Positions 24,543 to 32,617 of a DNA stretch of 40,823 bases are shown here, piece after piece. This DNA comes from Halalkalicoccus subterraneus. GTDB taxonomy: Archaea; Halobacteriota; Halobacteria; Halobacteriales; Halalkalicoccaceae. The stretch spans positions 1-40,823 of the forward strand of contig NZ_RDQG01000013.1 of the NCBI RefSeq assembly GCF_003697815.1. Reading direction: 5' to 3'. Each line of letters opens with the position of its first letter. Positions within the stretch are counted from its first letter, which is position 1. Both the position numbers and the translations under genes were made by a program. The notes beneath the pieces were generated by a model. It was not told where the DNA came from. It saw nothing but the letters and a program-made list of their open reading frames with translations, and ran no database searches.

Positions 24543-24920
24543 ATGGCAGACGACACCGTCCGCACGACGGCGATCGAGACCGACATCGTCTCGCGGACCG
24601 CCGAGGATTCGGACGTCGACCGTGAGGCACTGGCCGATGCGCTCGAACTGCTCGACGCCGACCTGAAGGGGCGTCACTCCGAGTTCGAGCACGACACCTA
24701 CGTCACCGTCGAGGAGCGACGCGCCTACGCCGTCGACCCCGACGAGTGGGAGTCGCTGTTCGAGCCCTACGACCTCGGGGACTCCCTCGAGGACGCCGCA
24801 CGGCAGGCCCACGAGCGCCAGGCCGAGGCGCTGTTCGTCGCGAGCGAGGGCGACAGTGACTCCCTAGGAAACGCCTCGGGCGTCGTCGCCGGGGTCGACA
24901 CCGCAGAGCAGTTCGACTGA
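24543..24920 (+). CDS. Conserved acidic haloarchaeal protein, unknown function
   Basis: 125 aa, no domain recognised. It is highly acidic, soluble and mostly helical: REALADALELLDADLKGRHS, then a YVTVEERRAYAVDPDEWESL block, then EDAARQAHERQAEALFV, ending in a Gly/Ser/Asp tail. The TATA-like element at -26 and even codon use support a real gene. It ends one base before the stop of the convergent racemase-like gene. Confidence 0.75.
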   Translation: MADDTVRTTAIETDIVSRTAEDSDVDREALADALELLDADLKGRHSEFEHDTYVTVEERRAYAVDPDEWESLFEPYDLGDSLEDAARQAHERQAEALFVASEGDSDSLGNASGVVAGVDTAEQFD

Positions 24921-24921
24921 G

Positions 24922-25620
24922 TCAGCGAAACAGCGCGCCGGGGCCCTCGCACTCGAACCCGGCCGCCCGACAGAGGTCCAACAGCGTCGCCCCGTTGCTC
25001 GTTATTACTGGCACCCCCAGCGCGTCCTCCATCGACTCGACCGCCGACAGCGTGGGGTAGTTCGTACACGAGACGAAGACGACGTCGACATCGCTCGAAT
25101 CGACCGTTTCGACCTGCTCGGCGGCGTTCTTCGGTGTGAGTGCCCCGATCTCCGTGTTGTCCTCGATCCCGAGCCCCGAGATCGAGACCACCTCGTAGCC
25201 CGCGGCCTCCAGATATTCCCGCTCGCGGGCGTTCAGCTCCTCGTTGTAGGGCGTCCGGACGGCGATCCGTTTCGCGTCGAGGGTCTCAAGTGCCCTGTCG
25301 ACCGATAGCGCCGTCGCGACCGCCGGCCCGCCGACCGCCGCCGAGAGTTCCTCCTCCAGTTCGCGATCGAACCCGGGGCCGTGCAGCAGGCTCCCGGTCG
25401 TGCAGGCGTAGGCGACCGCCTCGACGTCGGCGTGCGAGAGGAGTTCGGCACACTCGACGACCCGATCGCTCATCGAGTCGAGGGCGTCCGCGGTGACCGA
25501 TTCCAGCGGCATTCTACTGGTATGAACCGACACTTCCTCGGGGACGTATTTCGGGAACTCCCGCTCGACGGCGGTGTTCGAGGAGGGAATCACCGCTCCG
25601 AGGCGGTGCCACCCGCTCAT
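24922..25620 (-). CDS. Maleate isomerase / Asp-Glu-hydantoin racemase-like protein
   Basis: 232 aa of the Asp/Glu racemase superfamily, nearest in pattern to maleate cis-trans isomerase and arylmalonate decarboxylase. GAVIPSSNTAVEREFPKYVP is the family N-terminus; the two catalytic cysteines are in YACTTGS (about residue 72) and VSCTNYPT (about 185). Such enzymes isomerise or racemise carboxylic acids or hydantoins by thiol acid/base chemistry. Its ATG overlaps the hyuB stop (ATGA), so it acts with HyuAB: perhaps racemising a hydantoin or 5-oxoproline-like substrate, or isomerising a product. Confidence 0.85.
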   Translation of the reverse strand: MSGWHRLGAVIPSSNTAVEREFPKYVPEEVSVHTSRMPLESVTADALDSMSDRVVECAELLSHADVEAVAYACTTGSLLHGPGFDRELEEELSAAVGGPAVATALSVDRALETLDAKRIAVRTPYNEELNAREREYLEAAGYEVVSISGLGIEDNTEIGALTPKNAAEQVETVDSSDVDVVFVSCTNYPTLSAVESMEDALGVPVITSNGATLLDLCRAAGFECEGPGALFR

Positions 25621-27200
25621 TCGGCCACCCCGTTCTCGCGGTCGCGCTCGGCCAGTTCGGGATCGCGCTCGTCGGGGTCACCATGACCGCCGCCGCCGGG
25701 CGTTTTCACGGTGATCAGCGCCCCGGCGGGGACGTCACGGGTCGTCTTCGCGGGGACCGACTCCCCTGAGATCAGGTTCTCACCCGGCGTCCCGTCCTCG
25801 CCGCCGGCGAGCCCGCGGGGGCCGCGGCGCCGCCGCTCGGTCAGCAGCGAGACGGTCGCGCTTTCCTCGACGCGGACCGAACGGACGAGCCCCAGTCCGC
25901 CCCGGTGGCGCCCGCGTCCGCCGCTCCCCTCGCGAAGCGAGTACTCCTCGACGCGCAGCGGGTACTCGGTTTCGAGGGACTCGATGGGCGTGTTGAGCGT
26001 GTTGGTCATGCCCACCTGCACGCCGTCCATGCCGTCCTTCGTTGCCCTGGCGCCGAACCCGCCGCCGATCGTCTCGTAGTAGGCGAATTCTCCATCCCTC
26101 CCGCCGACGGTCAGGTTGTTCATCGTCCCTTGGCCCTGGGCGGGCACCCGGTCGGGTGCGGCCGTCGCGAGCGCGAGGAAGACGGTGTCGGTGACCCGCT
26201 GGCTCGTCTCGACGTTTCCTCCCACTACCGCCGCGGGCGGTCGCGGGTTCAGCAGCGATCCCTCGGGTGCACGCACCGAGACGGGCGCGTAACAGCCGTG
26301 ATTCGGTGGGATCTCGGGGTCCGTGACACAGCGCACGACGAAGTAGACCGCACTCTTGGCCACCGCCAGCGGGGCGTTGACGTTGCCCGGGACCTGCTCT
26401 GCGGTCCCCGAGAAATCCACGTCGATCGACTCGTCTTCTACTATGACCGTCGCCGCAATCTCGATGTCCTCCTCGGTGATCCCGTCGCCCTCCAGCAGGT
26501 CGGTCGCCTCGTAGGTCCCGTCGGGGAGGTCGGCGATCTCCGCCTCGATTCGCTTGCGCGAATAGTCGATCACGGCGTCGAACCCCTCCCTGACTACCGC
26601 CTCGCCGTGTTCGGCAAAGAGGTCGTTCAACCTGTCTTCGGCGCGGTCGTTCGCCGCGAGCTGGGCGCGCAGATCCGCGCGGCGCTCGCCCGCGTTCCGG
26701 ACGTTCGCGAGCAGGAGCTCCATCACGTCCTCGTTCGTCTCGCCCGCCCGCTGGAGGCGAACCGCCGGTAGTCGCAGTCCCTCCTCGTAGATCTCGCGGG
26801 CCCCCGCGGGCATGCTTCCCGGGGTCGAGCCGCCGACGTCGGCGTGATGGGCCCTCGAAACGGCGTAGCCGACGATCTCATCTCGTACCGTCAGCGGCGA
26901 GACCATCGTGATGTCGGGCAGGTGCGTCCCTCCAGAAAAGGGGTCGTTCAGGACGAAGACGTCGCCCGGACGTGGGTCCTTCTCCCGGACCGTCTCGACG
27001 GCCTCGGGCATCGCGCCCAAGTGAACTGGAATGTGCTCGGCCTGCGCGACCATGCGTCCCTCCCGGTCGAACAGCGCGGTCGAGCAATCCCGGCGTTCCT
27101 TGATGTTCGGGGAGTACGCCCCCGTAATGAGGACCTGTCCCATCTCCTCGGCGATGCTTTCGAGTTGGTTTCTGAGTATCTCCAGTGTGATCGCGTCCAT
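25617..27200 (-). CDS. hyuB: Hydantoinase B/oxoprolinase subunit
   Basis: 527 aa, HyuB family. MDAITLEILRNQLESIAEEM is the family start; LFDREGRMVAQAEHIPVHLG, NDPFSGGTHLPDITMV and RAHHADVGGSTPGSMP (metal-ligand-like His) are characteristic, and GGGGHGDPDERDPE ends the protein. With HyuA it carries out ATP-dependent opening or carboxylation-type reactions on hydantoins, 5-oxoproline or related compounds. The start ATG overlaps the hyuA stop by one base (TGATG). Substrate cannot be decided from sequence. Confidence 0.94.
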   Translation of the reverse strand: MDAITLEILRNQLESIAEEMGQVLITGAYSPNIKERRDCSTALFDREGRMVAQAEHIPVHLGAMPEAVETVREKDPRPGDVFVLNDPFSGGTHLPDITMVSPLTVRDEIVGYAVSRAHHADVGGSTPGSMPAGAREIYEEGLRLPAVRLQRAGETNEDVMELLLANVRNAGERRADLRAQLAANDRAEDRLNDLFAEHGEAVVREGFDAVIDYSRKRIEAEIADLPDGTYEATDLLEGDGITEEDIEIAATVIVEDESIDVDFSGTAEQVPGNVNAPLAVAKSAVYFVVRCVTDPEIPPNHGCYAPVSVRAPEGSLLNPRPPAAVVGGNVETSQRVTDTVFLALATAAPDRVPAQGQGTMNNLTVGGRDGEFAYYETIGGGFGARATKDGMDGVQVGMTNTLNTPIESLETEYPLRVEEYSLREGSGGRGRHRGGLGLVRSVRVEESATVSLLTERRRRGPRGLAGGEDGTPGENLISGESVPAKTTRDVPAGALITVKTPGGGGHGDPDERDPELAERDRENGVAE

Positions 27201-29182
27201 CAGTCCTGCCTCCGTGCGGTGAGCGCTCCCGACGAATCGACCGTCCCGACCCATTCGGGGGGCAGGACGGTCGTGCTTTCGGCCTGTTCCAGCACTGCGG
27301 GCCCCACGACCCGCTCGCCGGGCGCGAGGCGATCCCGGTCGTAGACCGTCGCCTCCCGGCGGCCGGTCTCCGGGAAGTACGCCTCGCGCTCGCCGACGAC
27401 GGGGTCGCCCACGCCCTCGTAGGCGATCTGCGGTGCCTCGCGGGGTACCGTCGCTGTCGCTCGGAGGTTGACGAGTTCGACGGCCTCGTCCATCCGATAG
27501 CCATAGGTCCGGTTATGAGCCGCGTGGAACCGCTCTTCGAGTTCCGCGGGGTCGAACTCGCTGAGGGGGACGGTGATCTCGAAGCTCTGGCCGACGTATC
27601 GCAGGTCGGCCGCCCGCTCGACCGCGGGCTCGCCGGTGGCGGTCTCCCCGCGGACTCGCTCCTCGAGTTCCGAACACACCGACTCGACCCCCGCCGCGTC
27701 GGCCTCTTTCAGTGGAGCGCGGTAGGTCCTGACGGCGTCGTGTTTCTCGTCGGCCGCGAGCAGGCCGAACGCGGAGAGCACGCCCGCGGGCCGCGGGACG
27801 ACCACCCGATCGATGTCGAGCGAGTCGGCGAGCGAGACGGCGTGCATCGGGCCCGCGCCGCCGAAGGCGACGAGCCCGAACCCGCGGGGATCGTAGCCCC
27901 GCTCGACCGTCACCGACCGCACCGCGCGGGCCATGTTCGCGTTCGCCACTCGATAAACGCCGCGTGCGGCTTCGAGGGGACCGTCCAGCCCGGCCCTCTC
28001 GGCCAGGTCCGCGAGAACGTTCTCGGCAGCCTCGACGTCGAGGGTCATCTCGCCGCCGAGCGCCGTCTCCGGGCCGATGTAGCCGAGCACGACGTTCGCG
28101 TCGGTGACGGTCGCGCGTTCGCCGCCCTTGCCGTAGCAGGCGGGGCCGGGCTCGGCGCCCGCCGAGCGGGGGCCGACCCGGAGCGCTCCTCCCGAATCGA
28201 CCCAGGCGATCGAGCCGCCGCCGGCGCCGACGGTGTTCACGTCGACCATCGGGGTCCCGATGGGGATGCCGTCGATCTCCGCGTCGGTCGTGCGCTCGAT
28301 CTCGCCGTCGCGAACGAGACTCACGTCGCTCGAGGTCCCGCCCATGTCGAAGGTAACCAGCCCCGCCTCGTTTTCGACGGTGGCCCCCGCGCCGACGACG
28401 CCCGCCGCCGGCCCCGAGAGGGTCGTCGTGACGGCGTGCTCTCGTACCGTTTCTGCCTCGGCGGTCCCGCCGTTGGACTGCATGATCCGCGGAACGGGAA
28501 CGCCCGCCTCCGCGGCGCGCTCCGCGAGTCGCCCGACGTAGGAGTCGATCGCGGGCCTCACGTAGGCGTCGACTGCCGTCGTCGACGTCCGCTCGAACTC
28601 CCGGAACTCGGCGAGCACCTCGCTCGAGGTCGAGACCGGAACGTCGAGCTCCTCGCGCAGTACCTCCGCGACCCGGCGCTCGTTGTCGTCGTGGGCGTAG
28701 GCGTGCAACAGGCAGACCGCGACGCTCTCGACCCCGTCATCGATCCGGTTGGCGAGTTCCCGTACGTCCCCCTCGTCGACCGGCTCCTCGATCCCCTCGG
28801 GGGTGGCGCGCTCGTCGAGTTCGTACCGGCGTTTCCGGGGGACCAGCGGCGCAGGTTTCTCGGCGTCCAGGTCGTAGAGGTCAGGCCGGGCCTGCCGGCC
28901 GATTTCGAGGACGTCACGGAACCCGTCGGTCGTCACGAGCGCCGTCTTTGCACCGTTCCGTTCGAGCAGCGCGTTGACCGAGACGGTCATCGCGTGGCTG
29001 AAGGCGTCGACCTCCTCGGGAGCGATCCTCGCGTCCTCGCAGGCCTTCTCGATGGCGGCCATCACGCCGACGCTCTGATCCGCCGTACTCGGTACCTTCG
29101 CCGTCGTGAGGCCGTTTTCAGTGTACAACGCCACGTCAGTGAACGTGCCGCCGACGTCGACCCCGATGTGTGTTTCGGTCAT
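27200..29182 (-). CDS. hyuA: Hydantoinase A/oxoprolinase subunit
   Basis: 660 aa, HyuA family with an ASKHA-type ATPase core. GVDVGGTFTDVALY (phosphate 1), VTFDMGGTSSDVSLV (phosphate 2) and VDVNTVGAGGGSIAWVDSGG are diagnostic, as is the C-terminal region with YRMDEAVELVNLR. It supplies ATP-dependent activation of the substrate for HyuB. The gene follows the NRAMP-like transporter by 4 bases. A long open frame on the opposite strand (27515-29356) is an antisense artefact of high GC. Confidence 0.95.
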   Translation of the reverse strand: MTETHIGVDVGGTFTDVALYTENGLTTAKVPSTADQSVGVMAAIEKACEDARIAPEEVDAFSHAMTVSVNALLERNGAKTALVTTDGFRDVLEIGRQARPDLYDLDAEKPAPLVPRKRRYELDERATPEGIEEPVDEGDVRELANRIDDGVESVAVCLLHAYAHDDNERRVAEVLREELDVPVSTSSEVLAEFREFERTSTTAVDAYVRPAIDSYVGRLAERAAEAGVPVPRIMQSNGGTAEAETVREHAVTTTLSGPAAGVVGAGATVENEAGLVTFDMGGTSSDVSLVRDGEIERTTDAEIDGIPIGTPMVDVNTVGAGGGSIAWVDSGGALRVGPRSAGAEPGPACYGKGGERATVTDANVVLGYIGPETALGGEMTLDVEAAENVLADLAERAGLDGPLEAARGVYRVANANMARAVRSVTVERGYDPRGFGLVAFGGAGPMHAVSLADSLDIDRVVVPRPAGVLSAFGLLAADEKHDAVRTYRAPLKEADAAGVESVCSELEERVRGETATGEPAVERAADLRYVGQSFEITVPLSEFDPAELEERFHAAHNRTYGYRMDEAVELVNLRATATVPREAPQIAYEGVGDPVVGEREAYFPETGRREATVYDRDRLAPGERVVGPAVLEQAESTTVLPPEWVGTVDSSGALTARRQD

Positions 29183-29186
29183 TCGT

Positions 29187-30425
29187 TCACGCTCCGAGTG
29201 CGCCCCGCAGGAACTCGACGAACGCTGGTAGGTTGTCCCGCAGCGTCTGGAGTCCGATGCCGATCACGACGAGCGTCACCACGGCTCCCAGCGCGTTCTG
29301 TATTCGGGTGTTGGTGTGCTCGCCGAGCAACGCGTCGTTGTTCATCGCGTAGATGAGGAAGACGGCGAGAACGGGGAGCAAAATCCCGTTCGCGACCTGC
29401 GCGAAGACGATCACCTGGACGGGGTCGTAGCCCAGCCCCGAGAACACCGTCCCGACGCCGAGGATCGTGAGCCAGATCGCACGAAACCGAGCGGATTTCA
29501 GGTCGACGTCCCAGCCGAGCGCCCCCGCGGTCGCATAGGCCCCCGCAAGCGGCGCGCTCATGGCGCTCGTAAAGCCGGCGGCGAACAGCCCGATCGCGAA
29601 GAAGGTCAGTGCGAACCCGCCGAAGACGGGTTCGAGCTGGTTGGCCATTGCCCCGACGTCGCCGATCTCGGTGCCGGCGGGGAACACGGCCGCAGCGGTG
29701 ATAACTATAGAGAGGGTGATCGCGCCGCCGAAGAGGATCGAGGCGATCGTGTCGGTGCGACATTCTGCGAGGTCGTCCGGCCCACCCCAGCGCTCCTGGA
29801 CCGTACTCGCGTGCAGGAAGAGGTTGTAACCCACGACGGTCGTCCCGATCAGTCCGGCGATCAGGTAGGCCGAGCCTTCGGGGGCTGCGGGGACGAACCC
29901 GCGAGCCAGCGCGCCGAGGTCGGGCCGCACCATGATCGCGTTCGCGACGAAGGCGAGGCCCATCACGATCACCAGCGCGACGAAGGTCCGTTCGATCAGT
30001 TCGTAGTTACCCGTCCAGAGCAGCGCCGCCGCGACCAGCCCGATCAGTGGTCCCCAGACGCTCTCGCTAACGCCGGTGATCGTCGCCAGCCCGGCCGCGC
30101 CGCCGACGATGTTACCAGTTTGAAAGGCCGCGGTGCCGATCCCGATCGCGCTCACGACGAGCACGACGCTCGCGGCCTTCGCGGTAGGGCTGTCGAACTC
30201 CCCCCTGAGCGCCTCGCCCAGCCCCGCCCGAGAGACGAGTCCCAGCCGGGCGCTCATCTCCTGGAGGACGATCGTTGCGATAACCGAGAAGGCGATCGTC
30301 CAGACGAGCACGTAGGCGTACTGAGCCCCGATGACGCTCGCAGTCGTTACCGTTCCGGGGCCGACGAACGCCGCCGCGATGATCGCCCCGGGGCCGATCG
30401 ATTTCAGCCGGTTCCTCAATGTCAT
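29187..30425 (-). CDS. NRAMP (SLC11)-fold transporter lacking metal-binding motifs
   Basis: 412 aa, about 11 membrane helices, aligned with NRAMP Mn/Fe transporters. The helix 1 motif DPGN, which binds metal, is GPGT here (residues 22-25, in AAAFVGPGTVTTAS), and the helix 6 MPH motif is VGY (198-200, in GTTVVGYNLFLHASTVQERW). Loss of the Asp, Asn, Met and His ligands argues against Mn/Fe transport. It heads an operon with hyuA, hyuB and the racemase-like gene, so it may import their organic substrate. Bacillus YcsG, also an NRAMP relative, sits in an oxoprolinase operon. Metal transport by other residues cannot be excluded. Confidence 0.88.
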   Translation of the reverse strand: MTLRNRLKSIGPGAIIAAAFVGPGTVTTASVIGAQYAYVLVWTIAFSVIATIVLQEMSARLGLVSRAGLGEALRGEFDSPTAKAASVVLVVSAIGIGTAAFQTGNIVGGAAGLATITGVSESVWGPLIGLVAAALLWTGNYELIERTFVALVIVMGLAFVANAIMVRPDLGALARGFVPAAPEGSAYLIAGLIGTTVVGYNLFLHASTVQERWGGPDDLAECRTDTIASILFGGAITLSIVITAAAVFPAGTEIGDVGAMANQLEPVFGGFALTFFAIGLFAAGFTSAMSAPLAGAYATAGALGWDVDLKSARFRAIWLTILGVGTVFSGLGYDPVQVIVFAQVANGILLPVLAVFLIYAMNNDALLGEHTNTRIQNALGAVVTLVVIGIGLQTLRDNLPAFVEFLRGALGA

Positions 30426-30520
30426 CCTCTCTCACTCATGCTATGGATTCACGAAGCCCGGTGAGGGTATCAAGCTTGTTGAGAGGCGTTCATACGACCT
30501 TCATCAGACGTGTGAACCGA

Positions 30521-31069
30521 TCATTCGTTCACTTTTCGCTGGGTGAGCAGCGCCTTTGCGACTCCCTCCTCGATGTCGACCTCGAAGGGCAGGTCGGCCG
30601 TCGAGCGCTCGACGAACCGGAGCATGAACTCCTTGGTCGGTTCGGAGGGGAAGACGACGTGGTAGGTGTCGTTTTCGACCCCACGGACGGTCAGAAAGCC
30701 ACACAGCGAGAGCCATTCGAGGACCTCGCCCAGATCGGCAAAGCGTTCGGCGTACTCGGCGGCGTGGAAGTCGGCTACGCGGTCGGCCGCGGCTTGGAAC
30801 TCGGGATCGGGCTCGCCCTCGCGGTAGACGTGATCGAGAAAACAGTGCAGGAAATCCACGTCGAACAGGACGTGCTCGCCCGTCGAGAGCAGGCGGTGGT
30901 ACTGCTGGAGATCGGCGCTCACGTCGGTCTCTGCGGCCTCGAGGTTCGCGGCGTAGAAGGTGAGCGCCCGGCGAACCACGGTGCTTTGGCCCTCGCCGGT
31001 CTCCGAAAGCAGGCTGTCGAGGGCGGTTCGTGAGTCCTCGTCGAGCGATACCGTCACGCGGTCGGTCAT
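30521..31069 (-). CDS. Ribbon-helix-helix domain protein, probable regulator
   Basis: 182 aa. Residues 1-45 (RVTVSLDEDSRTALDSLLSE, then GQSTVVRRALTFY) form a CopG/Arc-type ribbon-helix-helix DNA-binding domain; the rest is an acidic helical/beta domain with EVLEWLSLCGFLTVRGVEND and TKEFMLRFVERST that I cannot assign. Probably a transcription factor with a ligand- or partner-sensing C-terminus. It lies 95 bases upstream of the NRAMP-hyuAB operon on the same strand, so it may regulate it; the gap holds no clear TATA element. Confidence 0.82.
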   Translation of the reverse strand: MTDRVTVSLDEDSRTALDSLLSETGEGQSTVVRRALTFYAANLEAAETDVSADLQQYHRLLSTGEHVLFDVDFLHCFLDHVYREGEPDPEFQAAADRVADFHAAEYAERFADLGEVLEWLSLCGFLTVRGVENDTYHVVFPSEPTKEFMLRFVERSTADLPFEVDIEEGVAKALLTQRKVNE

Positions 31070-31101
31070 GGTGGATACTCGAAGTCGGCGGGGATATACC
31101 C

Positions 31102-31332
31102 TTAGAACGAGCCACGCCGGTAGAGAAAGAGGTCGATCCCCGTGAGCAGGAGTGCGAGCGCGAGGATGCCCCCTCCCACTGTCGGCGCGCCCAACGAGAA
31201 CGCATAGAGTGCGACCCCGAGCAACAACAGGTCGAGAATCCCGATCATCAGGAGCATGCCGCCCAACCCGCCGCCCGATTCGTCCCCTTCCGACTCGGAT
31301 CCGTCCGCGGTCGTTTCGCGGTTCACGCTCAT
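31102..31332 (-). CDS. Small two-helix membrane protein, hypothetical
   Basis: 76 aa: an acidic, Ser/Glu/Gly-rich N-terminus (about 1-23) then two predicted membrane helices (about 25-45 and 50-70) and a short basic end (YRRGSF). This arrangement is common among haloarchaeal orphan membrane proteins. No function can be assigned. It precedes the RHH gene by 32 bases and could be co-transcribed. Confidence 0.7.
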   Translation of the reverse strand: MSVNRETTADGSESEGDESGGGLGGMLLMIGILDLLLLGVALYAFSLGAPTVGGGILALALLLTGIDLFLYRRGSF

Positions 31333-31373
31333 GTCTTCCCGTTCGACCGGACGCTACTAACGGTTCTGCTCTA

Positions 31374-32567
31374 CTACGTGGCCGTGCTCACGATCTTGAT
31401 CACGTCGCCCTCCGAGAGCTCGTGACTCTCCCCGATTCGACGGTCCGAGCGGGCGTCGACGGCGTGGAGGTAGCCCTCGCCGATGTCCGAGTGGACGGCG
31501 TAGGCCAGATCCTTCGGCGTCGATCCACGGGGAAGCAGGAAGGCGTCGGGGAGGACGTTGCCCTGGCCGTCGGTCCAGCGCGTCTCGTTCTGGACCGGAT
31601 AGGCCGTGAATCGGTCGAGCAGGTCGTATACTGCGCCGTCGAGCGCCGCCTGCACGCCGGTGCCGCCGTACTCGGCCATCGTTTCTCCGAGCTCCTCCAG
31701 TTTCCCCTGCTGGGCCCCGCTGAGCTCGCCGAGTACCTCGAAGTCCGGGTCGCCCGGATCGTACTCGATCAGTCCCGCCTCCGCACCCTTCCGCAGGGCG
31801 AGTTCGCCCTCGGCGGTGGTCGGAATCACGTGTCGGCCCCTCTCCTCGCCGGCCTCCCGAAGTCGCTCGATGTTCCCGGCGGGCGCGATGTCGGCCTTGT
31901 TCGTGGCGATCAGAATGGGTTTCGTCCGGGCGCGAACCAGTCGGGCGAGATCCCGTCTGTCCTCGTCGGTCCACTCGCGGGGGTTCTCGGGATAGTCGAG
32001 TTCGCGCAACACGACGGCGACGTCGGCCTCGCTCGCGCCGAAGCCCGTGAGAACGTCGGAAACCGCCTCGTCGATGTCGAAACCGGGCGAGCGCGACTGG
32101 CGCTCGACGCCCTCCCAGTTTCGCTCGACGATCCCCGCGAGCCAGCGATCCATCTCCTCCTCGATGAAGTCGATCTCCTCGACGGGGTCGTACGTGCCGA
32201 TATCGACGGGCTCTCCCTCGGCATTCGTGCCGCCGGAGGCGTCCACGACGGTGATGATCGCGTCGGCGTTCGTCAGCGCGTCCAGAAACTGGTTCCCGAG
32301 CCCGCGGCCCTCGTGGGCGCCCGGAACGAGGCCCGCGACGTCGATCAGTTCGACCGGAACGTAGCGTTTCCCGTCCCGGCAGTTCTCGGTGTCACAACGT
32401 TCCTCGCGGGCGAGACACGGGCAGTCGGTGCGGACGTAGCTCACTCCCCGGTTCGGGTCGATCGTCGTAAAGGGGTAGTTCGCCATGTCGACCTCGGCAC
32501 GGGTCGCGGCGCTGTAGACGGTTGACTTGCCGGCGTTCGGCTTGCCGGCGAGCGCGAGCGTGAGCAT
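31374..32567 (-). CDS. YchF/OBG-type translation-associated GTPase
   Basis: 397 aa. G1 is GKPNAGKST, G3 DVAGLVPGAHEGRG, G4 TNKAD; the C-terminus has a TGS domain ending HELSEGDVIKIVSTAT. Automatic naming would give 'ATPase YchF', but the G4 motif is the canonical NKxD of GTP-binding proteins, whereas ATP-specific YchF/OLA1 has NxxE. Between the switch regions lies a cysteine group C49-x-C51-x6-C58-x4-C63, a possible metal site. Start at MLTLALAGKPNAGKS. It follows nhaC by 50 bases. Role: ribosome or translation related, from the family. Confidence 0.92.
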   Translation of the reverse strand: MLTLALAGKPNAGKSTVYSAATRAEVDMANYPFTTIDPNRGVSYVRTDCPCLAREERCDTENCRDGKRYVPVELIDVAGLVPGAHEGRGLGNQFLDALTNADAIITVVDASGGTNAEGEPVDIGTYDPVEEIDFIEEEMDRWLAGIVERNWEGVERQSRSPGFDIDEAVSDVLTGFGASEADVAVVLRELDYPENPREWTDEDRRDLARLVRARTKPILIATNKADIAPAGNIERLREAGEERGRHVIPTTAEGELALRKGAEAGLIEYDPGDPDFEVLGELSGAQQGKLEELGETMAEYGGTGVQAALDGAVYDLLDRFTAYPVQNETRWTDGQGNVLPDAFLLPRGSTPKDLAYAVHSDIGEGYLHAVDARSDRRIGESHELSEGDVIKIVSTAT

Positions 32568-32617
32568 ACTGGTGGTATCGGGGATCGAGGGAACTGCCTT
32601 TCGATGGTCGAGCGGGA

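Noticed and set aside
27515-29356. 613-codon open frame on the plus strand opposite hyuA
   Set aside because: It is the antisense of a clearly conserved gene; its translation is Arg/Gly/Asp-rich without motifs. High GC with few stop codons creates such frames.
30480-30540. Repeated GTTCA/TGAAC words upstream of the NRAMP-like gene
   Set aside because: Arms are only five bases and widely spaced; not convincing as an operator.
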